DNA from: CAMTWZ01 sp041749075
Lineage (GTDB): Bacteria > Bacteroidota > Rhodothermia > Balneolales > HLUCCA01
Direction of reading: 5' to 3'
Assembly: GCA_041749075.1 (NCBI GenBank)
Contig: JBGTBY010000010.1
Location: forward strand, 74,866-138,865
Length of the DNA stretch: 64,000 bases
Shown here: piece by piece, positions 27,218 to 35,584 of the stretch
How the letters are laid out: every line of letters starts with the position of its first letter
How positions within the stretch are numbered: position 1 is the first letter of the stretch
Notes under the pieces: generated by a model
Told to the model about the DNA's origin: nothing
The model's input: the letters and a program-made list of their open reading frames with translations, nothing else
The model's database searches: none
Translations under genes and position numbers: made by a program

Positions 27218-28701
27218 TTCTGACGCTCGCCGTTCCGGCGATGCTGTTTTCCCAACCCGGCTCGATCCGGCTCGACGAACCCACCCTGCAACGTATTCCG
27301 GGTATTGTGGCTGCCACGGCAAGTTCCACACATTTGTATGTACTTTCCGAGGATGTGGGGATGGTGGTGTACCGAACCCGTCCCGATACGCTGCAATGGC
27401 TGTTCACATCCGACGGCATGACCAACCGAGGCACGCAATTGTCTGCCGATTCCCGCTTCGCGTACCTGTTCGGATCGGATAACCGAGTAAGCATTCTCGA
27501 ACCCACATCCTTGCAAGGGGTGTACACGTCAGTCTACCTCCCATCCACACCAAAATTCGCTGTCCGGTTTGGCACCACATTGTTTGTGAATGCGGATAAT
27601 GGTGCCATGTATGGCATTCCGCTATCGAAACCTGCGGATGCGGAACGATACGACACATTGGGAATCGATGGATTTCAAGCAAGCGGAACGACTCACATGA
27701 TCGGTTTCTCGCGTCAGATCTTGGTTGTCTCCGGACGTCAATTGCATTTTCTGGATGTCATAGGCAACCAACTCCGTTTGGCCGATGCGCAGCGACTGCA
27801 ACAAGAAGTGACTCGCTTGTATGATCTAAACGGCATTCTCTTCGCATCCAATTCGAAAGGTGAATTGTTTGAAGTGAGAAGCGGCGGATCGTTGAGGAAA
27901 GTGCTGGATGTCCGTGAACCCATTGAATCGGTACATCAACAAGGAAATCATTATTTCATCCGCGCCATGAACGGAAAGGCTTGGGTGATCCATACCGACG
28001 GACGGACAATCGCACAACGCCCAAATCCCGAATCCGGAAATCATATCGCATTGGTCAATAACCGCATCTGGATGTCAAATTTTGAACAATTCGGCCGTGT
28101 CGCCGTCACTGAAACAGGCGCTGAACGTCCCGCATCCACCACATTGAAGATCAAGCCGATTCAAAATCAGATTCTCTTGCAAACTCGTCCTCTTCTGATT
28201 GCCTTGGAATTGGATGGTACCTATTCCGCATCTGTCCGTTTCGATGCGAAAAGCGAGACCGCAACACCACTTGTTCGCGGAAACGGACTCTTCTGGCAAC
28301 CCGCCCAAGGGCAAAGCGGCCCGCATCACATTACCGTAACGGCGATCTCAGCGAATGGCCAACGGGACTCGACCAGGTTCATGGTGGATGTTCGCACATT
28401 CAATCAACCACCACGATTTAACCCATTGCGTCCCATAACGATTCCGGTCGGAGAAGCATATCAATTACCAATTCGAGCGATCGATCCCGACGGACTTTCC
28501 CAAGATCATGTGAGGTATATCGCGCACGATCTGCCGAGTGGTTCCACCCTTAGCGAGCGCAATGGTTTGTTCAACTGGACGCCCGACCTCCGCCAAGTCG
28601 GCGTGCATCGATTTCGTGTAGTTGCAAGTGATGCGAGCGGCGCGAGCGCGGAGATCCAGGTGCAAATCACAGTCCGTTCAATCGATACCGACAATCGATG
28701 A
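27190..28701 (+). CDS. Secreted beta-propeller/Ig-like protein, unknown function
   Basis: This 503-residue protein starts with a signal peptide (KSQLALILTLAVPAMLFSQ). Residues of about 30-310 have short beta-rich repeats like a propeller (THLYVLSEDVGMVVY, RFAYLFGSDNRVSI). The C-terminal 90 residues look like an Ig/cadherin-type putative binding domain (NQPPRFNPLRPITIPVGEAYQL to ASAEIQVQITV). No sorting domain is seen. It overlaps the epimerase end by 28 bases and the mutY start by 4 bases, so all three are one transcript. Confidence 0.75.
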   Translation: MVSKSQLALILTLAVPAMLFSQPGSIRLDEPTLQRIPGIVAATASSTHLYVLSEDVGMVVYRTRPDTLQWLFTSDGMTNRGTQLSADSRFAYLFGSDNRVSILEPTSLQGVYTSVYLPSTPKFAVRFGTTLFVNADNGAMYGIPLSKPADAERYDTLGIDGFQASGTTHMIGFSRQILVVSGRQLHFLDVIGNQLRLADAQRLQQEVTRLYDLNGILFASNSKGELFEVRSGGSLRKVLDVREPIESVHQQGNHYFIRAMNGKAWVIHTDGRTIAQRPNPESGNHIALVNNRIWMSNFEQFGRVAVTETGAERPASTTLKIKPIQNQILLQTRPLLIALELDGTYSASVRFDAKSETATPLVRGNGLFWQPAQGQSGPHHITVTAISANGQRDSTRFMVDVRTFNQPPRFNPLRPITIPVGEAYQLPIRAIDPDGLSQDHVRYIAHDLPSGSTLSERNGLFNWTPDLRQVGVHRFRVVASDASGASAEIQVQITVRSIDTDNR

Positions 28702-29759
28702 GGGTTGACGATCTGCTGGATTGGTATGCAACCGCGAAACGGAATCTTCCTTGGCGTCGCACCACCGATCCGTATTCGATCTGGATTTCGGAAGTGATGT
28801 CGCAGCAAACCCGCATCGACACGGTCATCCCCTATTATGAACGATTTCTGACCCGGTTTCCGGATGTGTGCTCTTTAGCGAACGCATCCCAAGAAGATGT
28901 TCTGAAAATCTGGGAAGGTCTGGGCTATTACAGCCGTGGACGAAACCTGCATCATGCCGCCAAACAGATCTGTTTTGAGCACAAAGGGGTAGTTCCATCC
29001 GATTATGAGGCGTTTCGCGCGCTGAAAGGCGTGGGTCCGTATACCGCCGCCGCGGTGCTCAGCATCGCATTCAAGAAGCCATTCGCGGTGTTGGATGGAA
29101 ATGTGATGCGTGTGATTTCCCGTGTGATGGGGATGTCTGATGACATCCGACTCTCATCCACCCGCGACCAATTGCAGCGCATCGCGGATGAATGGATTCC
29201 CACATCCTATCCGGCGGATTTCAATCAGGCGATCATGGAACTGGGCTCAACGGTCTGCACACCACGGAAACCATTGTGTGAATCGTGTCCGATTTCGCAG
29301 GATTGTGTGGCGTATGCCTCGGGCAATCCGGAGCAATTTCCTTACAAATCACCCAAAGCGGCAGTTCCCCATCATCACATCGTCGTCGGAATTCTTGTGG
29401 ATGCGGATGGGCACGTATTGATCGCCCGCAGACCGGATGACGTGATGCTTGGCGGATTATGGGAATTCCCCGGCGGGAAAGTGGAAGCCGGTGAGACGAA
29501 TGAAGTCGCTCTTCAGCGCGAATTGCTGGAAGAGTTGGGCGTGCGGATAGGGGACATCCGACATTTCCATACCCTCAAACACGCGTACAGCCATTTCAAG
29601 ATCACGATGAATGCCTATACGGCGAAGATCGTGGAAGGAATTCCGAATCCATTGTCCAGCAAGGAATTGAAATGGGTGTCGATACATGAATTATCCGATT
29701 ATCCATTCCCGAAAGCGAACCGAACTCTCACTCGAGCCTTGCAGCATGAGCGACCTTAA
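28698..29759 (+). CDS. mutY: A/G-specific adenine DNA glycosylase
   Basis: This 353-residue protein is MutY, which removes adenine mispaired with 8-oxoguanine. The HhH motif is LKGVGPYTAAAVLS, the catalytic Asp is in VLDGNVMRVISR, and the catalytic Glu in SEVMSQQTRIDTV. The iron-sulphur cluster ligands form C-x6-C-x2-C-x5-C (CTPRKPLCESCPISQDC). The C-terminal domain is a NUDIX-type 8-oxoG recognition domain with WEFPGGKVEAGETNEVALQREL. It starts within the previous gene's stop (ATGA) and overlaps the next gene by 14 bases. Confidence 0.95.
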   Translation: MRVDDLLDWYATAKRNLPWRRTTDPYSIWISEVMSQQTRIDTVIPYYERFLTRFPDVCSLANASQEDVLKIWEGLGYYSRGRNLHHAAKQICFEHKGVVPSDYEAFRALKGVGPYTAAAVLSIAFKKPFAVLDGNVMRVISRVMGMSDDIRLSSTRDQLQRIADEWIPTSYPADFNQAIMELGSTVCTPRKPLCESCPISQDCVAYASGNPEQFPYKSPKAAVPHHHIVVGILVDADGHVLIARRPDDVMLGGLWEFPGGKVEAGETNEVALQRELLEELGVRIGDIRHFHTLKHAYSHFKITMNAYTAKIVEGIPNPLSSKELKWVSIHELSDYPFPKANRTLTRALQHERP

Positions 29760-30528
29760 GCGCTGGATGGATGAGTTGGTGGCGAAAGTGGAAGTGCCGA
29801 GCTACATCGATACCGATCCCGTGATGTTTATGCATGCGTATGACGAGACGGAAGACCGTCTCATCGCCGCGTTCTTCGCCGCAATCCTCGCTTGGGGGCG
29901 ACGCGACATTGTGATACGCAAAGTGGCTGAACTGCTTGAGCGGATGGGCACGTCGCCCGCATCCTTCATCAAAACCTATCCCGAAGCCGGTTCTACCGCG
30001 TTCACAGGCTGGAAACATAGAACCTTCACCGCAGACGACATCCATTGGCTGTGTCTTTCCCTACGCCGCGGATACGACACCCATCCCCGCTTCGAAGACC
30101 AATGGCTCGCTGCATTCTCCCGAGCGAAAAATGAGCAGCGCTTATTGATGGGCGTGTTTCATGAGCAATTCTTTGCACGCATCCCTGAAGCGCCGCATCG
30201 GGTCAAAAAACACCTGTCCAACAATCAGAACGGTGGTTCCTGCAAACGCTTATATCTGTTTTTGCGCTGGACCATGCGTCGCGATTCCTGCGTTGACATG
30301 CCCCTGATGGCGTTCATGCCCCTATCCGAGCTATATATCCCTCTGGATGTGCATGTGGGTCGATATGCCCGTAAATACGGACTGCTGACCCGAACGCAAG
30401 ACGATTGGCGCAGCGTGGTCGAACTCACGGATAAGCTGAAAGAATTCGACCCCGAAGATCCCGCCAAATACGATTATGCCTTATTCGGACTCGGAATCAT
30501 TCCTGAAGAGTCAGCCACCGATCCGTGA
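29746..30528 (+). CDS. TIGR02757 family protein
   Basis: The ATG at 29746 gives a 260-residue product, matching the usual length of this family. Features include AAFFAAILAWGRRDIVIRKVAELLERM, KRLYLFLRWTMRRDSCVDM and YIPLDVHVGRYARKYGLL, which I associate with TIGR02757 (DUF2400) proteins of Bacteroidota. They resemble HhH-GPD-type base-excision proteins in layout, which fits the neighbourhood with mutY, but a function is not established. Its end overlaps the convergent ABC-F gene by 32 bases. Confidence 0.85.
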   Translation: MSDLKRWMDELVAKVEVPSYIDTDPVMFMHAYDETEDRLIAAFFAAILAWGRRDIVIRKVAELLERMGTSPASFIKTYPEAGSTAFTGWKHRTFTADDIHWLCLSLRRGYDTHPRFEDQWLAAFSRAKNEQRLLMGVFHEQFFARIPEAPHRVKKHLSNNQNGGSCKRLYLFLRWTMRRDSCVDMPLMAFMPLSELYIPLDVHVGRYARKYGLLTRTQDDWRSVVELTDKLKEFDPEDPAKYDYALFGLGIIPEESATDP

Positions 30529-32410
30529 CCCGCTCGATTTCGGCTTCCAAATCCTTATACGATTTCACCTTATGCGGATAATCGGGTAGCGAAAACACCA
30601 ACGGATCGGCCAATTCAGCTTCCAAGCGGATTTTCTGTTTCTCGAGATCGTTAATGCGATTTTCGAGTTTTTTTAATTCGTTGTTTTCGGTTTTCTGTTT
30701 TCGGTTTTCAGTTGGGGCAACCACCTCTTTCTTTTTGACATCACGACCAGGTTCTTTGGCGAGTTCGGCATCACCTGAAGCGGATTTTCCTACCATGGAT
30801 TGTGTCTTCCACAGATAGTAGTCGAAGCCGCCATCATACTCTTCAACGCGTCCGTTGCCGGTACGCCATACTTTCGTGGCGAATTGTTCGATGAAATAGC
30901 GATCGTGCGATACGACCAGCAAGGTTCCCTCCCATGATTTGAGAGCTTGCACCAACACATCTTTCGATGCGATGTCCAAGTGGTTGGTCGGTTCATCGAG
31001 CACAAGGAAGTTCATTGGCTCCAGGAGCGTCCTGGCAAGGGCCACACGGCTCCGCTCTCCCCCGCTCAACACCTTGATCGGTTTGAAGACATCGTCGCCT
31101 GTGAAGAGGAAATTCCCTAGTAAGGTGCGGATTAAACGGCGCGAATCGGCCGATTTGGCCACGGCTTCCATCGATTCGAGAATCGTGATGTCGGTTTGAA
31201 GCACTTCGGCCAAGTGCTGGGCAAAGAATCCGGTGAGAACGTTGTGTCCGATTGCCCGTTTTCCACCAAACGGTTCGATGCCATCCAGGATGCGGGCGAG
31301 TGTGGATTTACCGGATCCGTTCGGACCGATGAGCGCGATTTTGTCACCCCGATTGATGTGCAGATCCTGACCGGATGTGAACACGGTCACATCATCATAT
31401 TGCTTTTTGAGATTCGTGACGGTCATGATCACATTTCCGGCACGAGGTGGATTCGGAAACTTGAAATTCACCGCGGCATTGTCCCCTTCCGGTGCTTCAA
31501 CTCGTTCCAACTTCTCCAACTGTTTCACACGGCTTTGCGCTTGCTTGGCTTTGGTCGCTTTGGCCTTGAACCGCTCGATGAACCGCTCGGTATCGGCGAT
31601 TTTCTTCTGTTGATTGTCATAGGCGTTCTGCTGAAGCTCGATCATCTCCTCGCGCTGAACCAAGTACTTCTCATAGTTTCCGGTGTAGGAATAGATGCGG
31701 GAATTGCGAAGCTCGGCGATGCGGTTCACCATCTTATCGATGAAATAGCGGTCGTGAGAGACAATCACTACGGCTCCATCATACGCCGACAAGTATTTCT
31801 GCAGCCATTCGATGGTGTCGATGTCCAAGTGGTTGGTAGGTTCATCCAACAGAAGAACATCCGGCTTTTTCAGAAGCAATTGGGCCAAAAGCACCCGCAT
31901 CCGCCATCCACCTGAAAAGTTGGAAATCGGTTCTTTTTGAGCAGATTCGGCGAATCCGAGTCCGGCAAGTACTTCGGAGGCTTTCGCTTCGATACGATCC
32001 CCATCCAAAAGGAAGAACCGCTGTTGCACGCGCTCGAGGTCTTCCAGGAGTTTCATGTAGGCATCAGACTCGTAATCGGTGCGGGTGGCAAGTTCATGAC
32101 CGATGAAATCGAGCTTCTTTTCCAACGCCAGCACTTCGGTGAAGGCTTGCATGGCAAGCTCGCGCACGGTCATGTCCAAACTCACTTCAAGCACATCCTG
32201 CTCAAGAAAGCCGACAGTTGAACTGGATACAAGTTCCACAGAACCCTCTTCCGGCTTGAATTTGCCCGATATGAGGCGCAAAAGCGTGGTTTTACCAGCA
32301 CCATTGGGGCCGATGAGTCCAACACGATCGCCCTTCACAACCTGAAGATTCAAGTTTGAAAAGATCGAGCGACTTCCTAGAAAAAACGTTATATTTACGA
32401 GGCTAAGCAT
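30497..32410 (-). CDS. ABC-F family ATPase (ribosome-associated)
   Basis: The start is set at the ATG at 32410 (MLSLVNITFFLGSRSIFSN), giving 637 residues, because upstream sequence is not conserved-looking. Two ABC cassettes are present: Walker A GPNGAGKTT and GPNGSGKST, signatures SGGWRMRV and SGGERSRV, Walker B LLLDEPTNHLD and LVLDEPTNHLD. There are no membrane helices, as expected for ABC-F proteins that act on the ribosome. A C-terminal coiled coil (NELKKLENRINDLEKQK) is of the Uup type. The linker just before it, including ENRKQKTENNE, is encoded by a 7-base-period array at 30683-30717. Confidence 0.92.
   Translation of the reverse strand: MLSLVNITFFLGSRSIFSNLNLQVVKGDRVGLIGPNGAGKTTLLRLISGKFKPEEGSVELVSSSTVGFLEQDVLEVSLDMTVRELAMQAFTEVLALEKKLDFIGHELATRTDYESDAYMKLLEDLERVQQRFFLLDGDRIEAKASEVLAGLGFAESAQKEPISNFSGGWRMRVLLAQLLLKKPDVLLLDEPTNHLDIDTIEWLQKYLSAYDGAVVIVSHDRYFIDKMVNRIAELRNSRIYSYTGNYEKYLVQREEMIELQQNAYDNQQKKIADTERFIERFKAKATKAKQAQSRVKQLEKLERVEAPEGDNAAVNFKFPNPPRAGNVIMTVTNLKKQYDDVTVFTSGQDLHINRGDKIALIGPNGSGKSTLARILDGIEPFGGKRAIGHNVLTGFFAQHLAEVLQTDITILESMEAVAKSADSRRLIRTLLGNFLFTGDDVFKPIKVLSGGERSRVALARTLLEPMNFLVLDEPTNHLDIASKDVLVQALKSWEGTLLVVSHDRYFIEQFATKVWRTGNGRVEEYDGGFDYYLWKTQSMVGKSASGDAELAKEPGRDVKKKEVVAPTENRKQKTENNELKKLENRINDLEKQKIRLEAELADPLVFSLPDYPHKVKSYKDLEAEIERVTDRWLTLQE
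30683..30717. repeat. Heptad-period array inside the ABC-F coding sequence
   Basis: On the plus strand five successive units read gttttcg, gttttct, gttttcg, gttttca and gttgggg. Seven is not a multiple of three, so three units encode seven residues in shifting frame. On the coding strand it gives the Lys/Asn/Glu-rich linker between the second cassette and the coiled coil. Confidence 0.8.
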
Positions 32411-32453
32411 ATAAAAAAGTATAGCCTCAAATTTACCAAACCTTATCGGATTT

Positions 32454-32648
32454 ATGATCGGCATAAAAATCAAAGACAACGAAAGCATCGACCGCGCAAT
32501 CAACCGCTTCAAAAAAATGATGACCCGTTCGCGTATCCTGATGGATTACAAAGAGCGTCAACAGTTTCTCAAGCCTTCTGAAGAGAAGCGCGAGCAGATG
32601 AAGAAAAGCGTGCGCGAAGAGCGTCGTCGTCAGCGCGAAGATTATTGA
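32454..32648 (+). CDS. rpsU: Small ribosomal subunit protein bS21
   Basis: This 64-residue basic protein matches bS21 of the Bacteroidota type: MIGIKIKDNESIDRAINRFKK, then a Lys/Arg-rich tail ending RRRQREDY. It is divergent from the ABC-F gene, with 43 bases between starts. A strong intrinsic terminator follows after 26 bases, so it is probably a single-gene transcript. Confidence 0.93.
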   Translation: MIGIKIKDNESIDRAINRFKKMMTRSRILMDYKERQQFLKPSEEKREQMKKSVREERRRQREDY

Positions 32649-32674
32649 TCCTTGCCTGCTGAGTTTCCAATCCA

Positions 32675-32709
32675 AGCCGTGTCGGGCAACTGACATGGCT
32701 TTTTTTTTA
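32675..32709 (+). terminator. Intrinsic terminator of rpsU
   Basis: A 9-base-pair stem (AGCCGTGTC with GACATGGCT, including one G-T pair) and an 8-base loop are followed directly by a run of T at 32700-32708. This is a textbook Rho-independent terminator. Confidence 0.88.
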
Positions 32710-32717
32710 TTTTATTT

Positions 32718-32845
32718 GTTAGTCGTTTGTTGTTTGTGGTTAGTTGTAGTTCGAAACAGTAAAATTGGACTAGTCTCCCCTACTCACGACTCACGACTCA
32801 CGATTTACGATTTACGACTTACAACAAACCACTAACAACAAACAA
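32718..32845. repeat. Paired heptad arrays with conserved spacer core
   Basis: The left arm (32718-32752) has units such as gttagtc, gtttgtt and gtttgtg. The right arm (32783-32845) has nine units such as ctcacga, tttacga, caaacca and ctaacaa. The inner and outer parts can pair imperfectly. The spacer holds ttggactagtctcc (32765-32778), a core also found, inverted, in two other copies. The right arm ends 2 bases before the next gene's ATG and must therefore overlap its ribosome site. Confidence 0.75.
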
Positions 32846-32847
32846 AG

Positions 32848-33300
32848 ATGAAAGCACTTATCCTCCTCTTAGTCCTGATCGTATCCTGCTCCCCCGCTGA
32901 AAAGCAAATGGCTTGGGAATCGTTTGGAGCAGAGATTACCCCTTTGAAAGCGACACCTGTGTCGGAGGTGATCGATCTGTTTGAATTGGATGTGGAATCG
33001 AAATTCAAAATATCGGGTGAATTGAAAGAAGTTTGCGCCTCGAAAGGATGCTGGACCATCATCGAGGCCGATGACGGACGCCTCGTGCGGGTCACCTTCA
33101 AAGATTATGGCTTTTTCTTGCCATTGGATGCGGCCGGTCGCACCGTGATCGCCGAAGGCGTTGGTTTCAAAAAGGTCACTTCGGTCGACGATCTTCGCCA
33201 CTATGCTCTGGATGCGAAAAAAACGGAAGACGAGATCACCGCCATCACCGAACCGAAAACCGAGTATCTGTTTGAAGCGGCTGGAGTGTTGCTGAACTGA
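32848..33300 (+). CDS. DUF4920 family lipoprotein
   Basis: This 150-residue protein has a lipoprotein signal (MKALILLLVLIVSC) and the DUF4920 hallmark VCASKGCWTIIEADDGRLVRVTFKDYGFFLPLDAAGRTVIAEG. The paired cysteines may bind a metal or form a disulphide. It should face the periplasm. It overlaps the next gene, a possible haem protein, by one base. No normal ribosome site is visible because the heptad array reaches the start. Confidence 0.85.
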   Translation: MKALILLLVLIVSCSPAEKQMAWESFGAEITPLKATPVSEVIDLFELDVESKFKISGELKEVCASKGCWTIIEADDGRLVRVTFKDYGFFLPLDAAGRTVIAEGVGFKKVTSVDDLRHYALDAKKTEDEITAITEPKTEYLFEAAGVLLN

Positions 33301-33764
33301 TGCGGATTGTCGTCCTCATACTCGGCGTTACGATCGCCGCTTTCGGCTTCTACGCTTGTTCGGAAACGCCGTCGCATGTTCCCGCAACCGATTTACGGGC
33401 TGCAATGCAAGAACGGATGACCGATATCAAGCGCATCAAGGCCGCGCTAGAAGCCGGGAAACCGCTTGTGGAGCATCCATTGACCTCGTTTGCCGGACTC
33501 CCCCACTCCGAGTTTGTAGATGGTGTGGAGGAGTATCAGGATGCGCTGGCCGGCTTCGATCAACTGTATGCCGGCTTATTTACAGCAGCCGATCCGCAAG
33601 CCCATTTCAAGATCATTGTCACGTCTTGCGAATCGTGCCACATGCAAATTTGTCCCGGTCCCTTGAGAGGCATCAGGAACTTGAATCAAAACGCTCTGAA
33701 CCAGCTTACGAATGGCACTGGAAATGTGCCTTCTGAGGTCACAACACCTCCGAATCCGAACTGA
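33300..33764 (+). CDS. Small lipoprotein with a c-type haem motif
   Basis: This 154-residue protein has a lipoprotein signal ending FYAC and a single haem c site, CESCH, followed by MQICPGPLRGIRNL. Helical segments before it suggest a cytochrome c'-like four-helix fold, in which the haem site is near the C-terminus. It probably works with the DUF4920 lipoprotein upstream, with which it overlaps by one base. Its last 79 bases overlap the convergent gene on the minus strand, which is unusually long; the residues there (TNGTGNVPSEVTTPPNPN) look like a flexible tail. Confidence 0.75.
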   Translation: MRIVVLILGVTIAAFGFYACSETPSHVPATDLRAAMQERMTDIKRIKAALEAGKPLVEHPLTSFAGLPHSEFVDGVEEYQDALAGFDQLYAGLFTAADPQAHFKIIVTSCESCHMQICPGPLRGIRNLNQNALNQLTNGTGNVPSEVTTPPNPN

Positions 33765-34513
33765 AACGCTTTGTTCGGCTCGGTCTGCAGACGAATACCT
33801 GGTATGATATAGGCGCTGATATCGTCGCCTCCGAAAAAGATCATCGAATCGAACACGAACGTACCGTTGCGAGTGACCTTGTTCATACCTGCAAATGACA
33901 ATACTGCCCGGCTAAACGACTCTCCCTGACCTCCTATATAGGCATAACCCGCAGATGTTGTGAAGTTGGCCGTGCGATCGCCCATGGTATAAGACGCGTA
34001 AGGAAGAATTCCGCCACCTCCGGCCTGCCAAATCGTGCCACCACCGAGCACACCGATTGCGGCGCTACGACGTTCGCCGAGATCAAAGGTGCGTTTTACC
34101 GACAAGATCACAGGTGATGCCCACCAGGTTGTCATCAAACCTAAGCTCAGGTTGTCTCTTACACCAAATTGAATATCGGGACCTGCGATCGTCCAGTTGA
34201 TATAACTTTCACCTTCCCGGATCGGAATTCCGTTCGTAGTAATGAAATATCGAGTCGCAAACAGATCCTGATGCTGGTCGTCGCCTAATTCAAAATCCCG
34301 GATGGATTTGATGGAATATTTGGGAAGTGCGATATCACCACGATCGGTGGTTCTTAGTATGACTTCACGGGGGTCGCTGCTTACGATTTTTCCGGTGAAG
34401 CGAGTACCATCGGTCATTTCAATGACGACCTCTTTTTCAGGGTCGAATTCTTGAGAGTGACCAACTAGTGGTAGAGACAAAATCAGCGAGATTAGAACAA
34501 CAAGGGTTTTCAT
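33686..34513 (-). CDS. Putative outer-membrane protein, unknown function
   Basis: The ATG at 34513 gives a signal peptide (MKTLVVLISLILSLPLVGHSQ) and 275 residues. A short N-terminal domain reads EMTDGTRFTGKIVSSDPREVILRTTDRGDI, like a small SH3-type or LSm-like fold seen before outer-membrane domains. The remainder alternates short beta strands (FTTSAGYAYIGG, IIPGIRLQT) and ends in FVSWFRAF, a terminal aromatic typical of barrels. The family is not named. It converges on the cytochrome-like gene with 79 bases of overlap. Confidence 0.7.
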   Translation of the reverse strand: MKTLVVLISLILSLPLVGHSQEFDPEKEVVIEMTDGTRFTGKIVSSDPREVILRTTDRGDIALPKYSIKSIRDFELGDDQHQDLFATRYFITTNGIPIREGESYINWTIAGPDIQFGVRDNLSLGLMTTWWASPVILSVKRTFDLGERRSAAIGVLGGGTIWQAGGGGILPYASYTMGDRTANFTTSAGYAYIGGQGESFSRAVLSFAGMNKVTRNGTFVFDSMIFFGGDDISAYIIPGIRLQTEPNKAFQFGFGGVVTSEGTFPVPFVSWFRAF

Positions 34514-34564
34514 GATCAATGGTTTAGGTGAAAGGATGTACTTTGATTCCATATCCTTCTACAA

Positions 34565-35584
34565 ATGAATTTACACACAGTTTCTACCATATTCATGTTA
34601 CTCGCGGCTTGTGGCGCAACGCCATCCGCGAATCGGATCGATCCACCTTTGCGACCCTCCTCAATCGGTATTTCAGGAGATCCAGCGGATACGATCACAT
34701 CCCCCATCCCATTGATTTTTCTGGGAGGTGGCTCCACAGATCAGGATAATGCCATGACCCGCTTCCTTCAAGCCGCAAACGGCGGGGATGTGAGTGTGAT
34801 CCGGGCCTCCGGCTCAACCGGATACAATGACTACATGATGGAGTTGGCGGATATCCATTCGGCGGAATCGTTTCTCATCACGAGTCGCGATGCGGCGTCT
34901 AACACCACGACGAACCAACTGATATCCTTTTCGGAAGCCTTGTTTGTTGCTGGAGGCGACCAGTGGAATTATGCGATGCATTGGAGCGAAACACCTCTAG
35001 ACGCGACCATTCGGGGCTTGAAAGACGTGAAACGCATCCCATTCGGTGGAACCAGCGCAGGTGCCATGATATGGGGCGGGCGATTCTTCGACGCTCGAAA
35101 CGGAACCATTTCCAGTGCCGAGGCCTTGGCCAATCCGTTCGATGAGAAACTGAGTTTGAGTCCGGGCCTGTTCGGATCGGCACCCATCCTGCGGAACTTC
35201 ATCATCGACACCCATTTTTCGGAGCGCGACCGCGAAGGCCGGCTGATGTCGTTCATGGCAAGAGGCAGAACGATTAATTATTCACCCGGTGGCATTGCGA
35301 TCGACGAAAAAACCGCGTTTGTGATTGATGAGGATGGAATCGGAACGGCGTATGGCCTAGGATTTGTGTGGATCTATCTGCCGGATGAAGCCCTTGGCGG
35401 ACCCGAAACCCTTGCTGCGGCTACGCCACTCACTTGGAACAGAGGTGGCCGTGCTGTACGCGTCTGGAAACTATCCAGCGGCGACCGTTTCGATCTAAAC
35501 TCGCTTCAGACCTTGGATCGACCATCCGGATATTATGCCTTCGTCGTGAACGGCCAGTTTACCATCACCGCAGACAATGAGTGA
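34565..35584 (+). CDS. Cyanophycinase-like peptidase (S51 family)
   Basis: This 339-residue protein has a likely lipoprotein signal (LLAACG) and the S51 serine-nucleophile motif FGGTSAGAMIWGG. Other family features are FLGGGSTDQDN, ALFVAGGDQWNY, and NFIIDTHFSERDREGRLMSFM with the conserved His and Arg. Family members hydrolyse cyanophycin or Asp-containing dipeptides; here the substrate is unknown. The stop directly abuts the stop of the convergent DUF5916 gene. Confidence 0.85.
   Translation: MNLHTVSTIFMLLAACGATPSANRIDPPLRPSSIGISGDPADTITSPIPLIFLGGGSTDQDNAMTRFLQAANGGDVSVIRASGSTGYNDYMMELADIHSAESFLITSRDAASNTTTNQLISFSEALFVAGGDQWNYAMHWSETPLDATIRGLKDVKRIPFGGTSAGAMIWGGRFFDARNGTISSAEALANPFDEKLSLSPGLFGSAPILRNFIIDTHFSERDREGRLMSFMARGRTINYSPGGIAIDEKTAFVIDEDGIGTAYGLGFVWIYLPDEALGGPETLAAATPLTWNRGGRAVRVWKLSSGDRFDLNSLQTLDRPSGYYAFVVNGQFTITADNE

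Noticed and set aside
32718..32845. Array of short repeats considered as a CRISPR
   Set aside because: The units are 7 bases with no unique spacers, and no cas gene is nearby.
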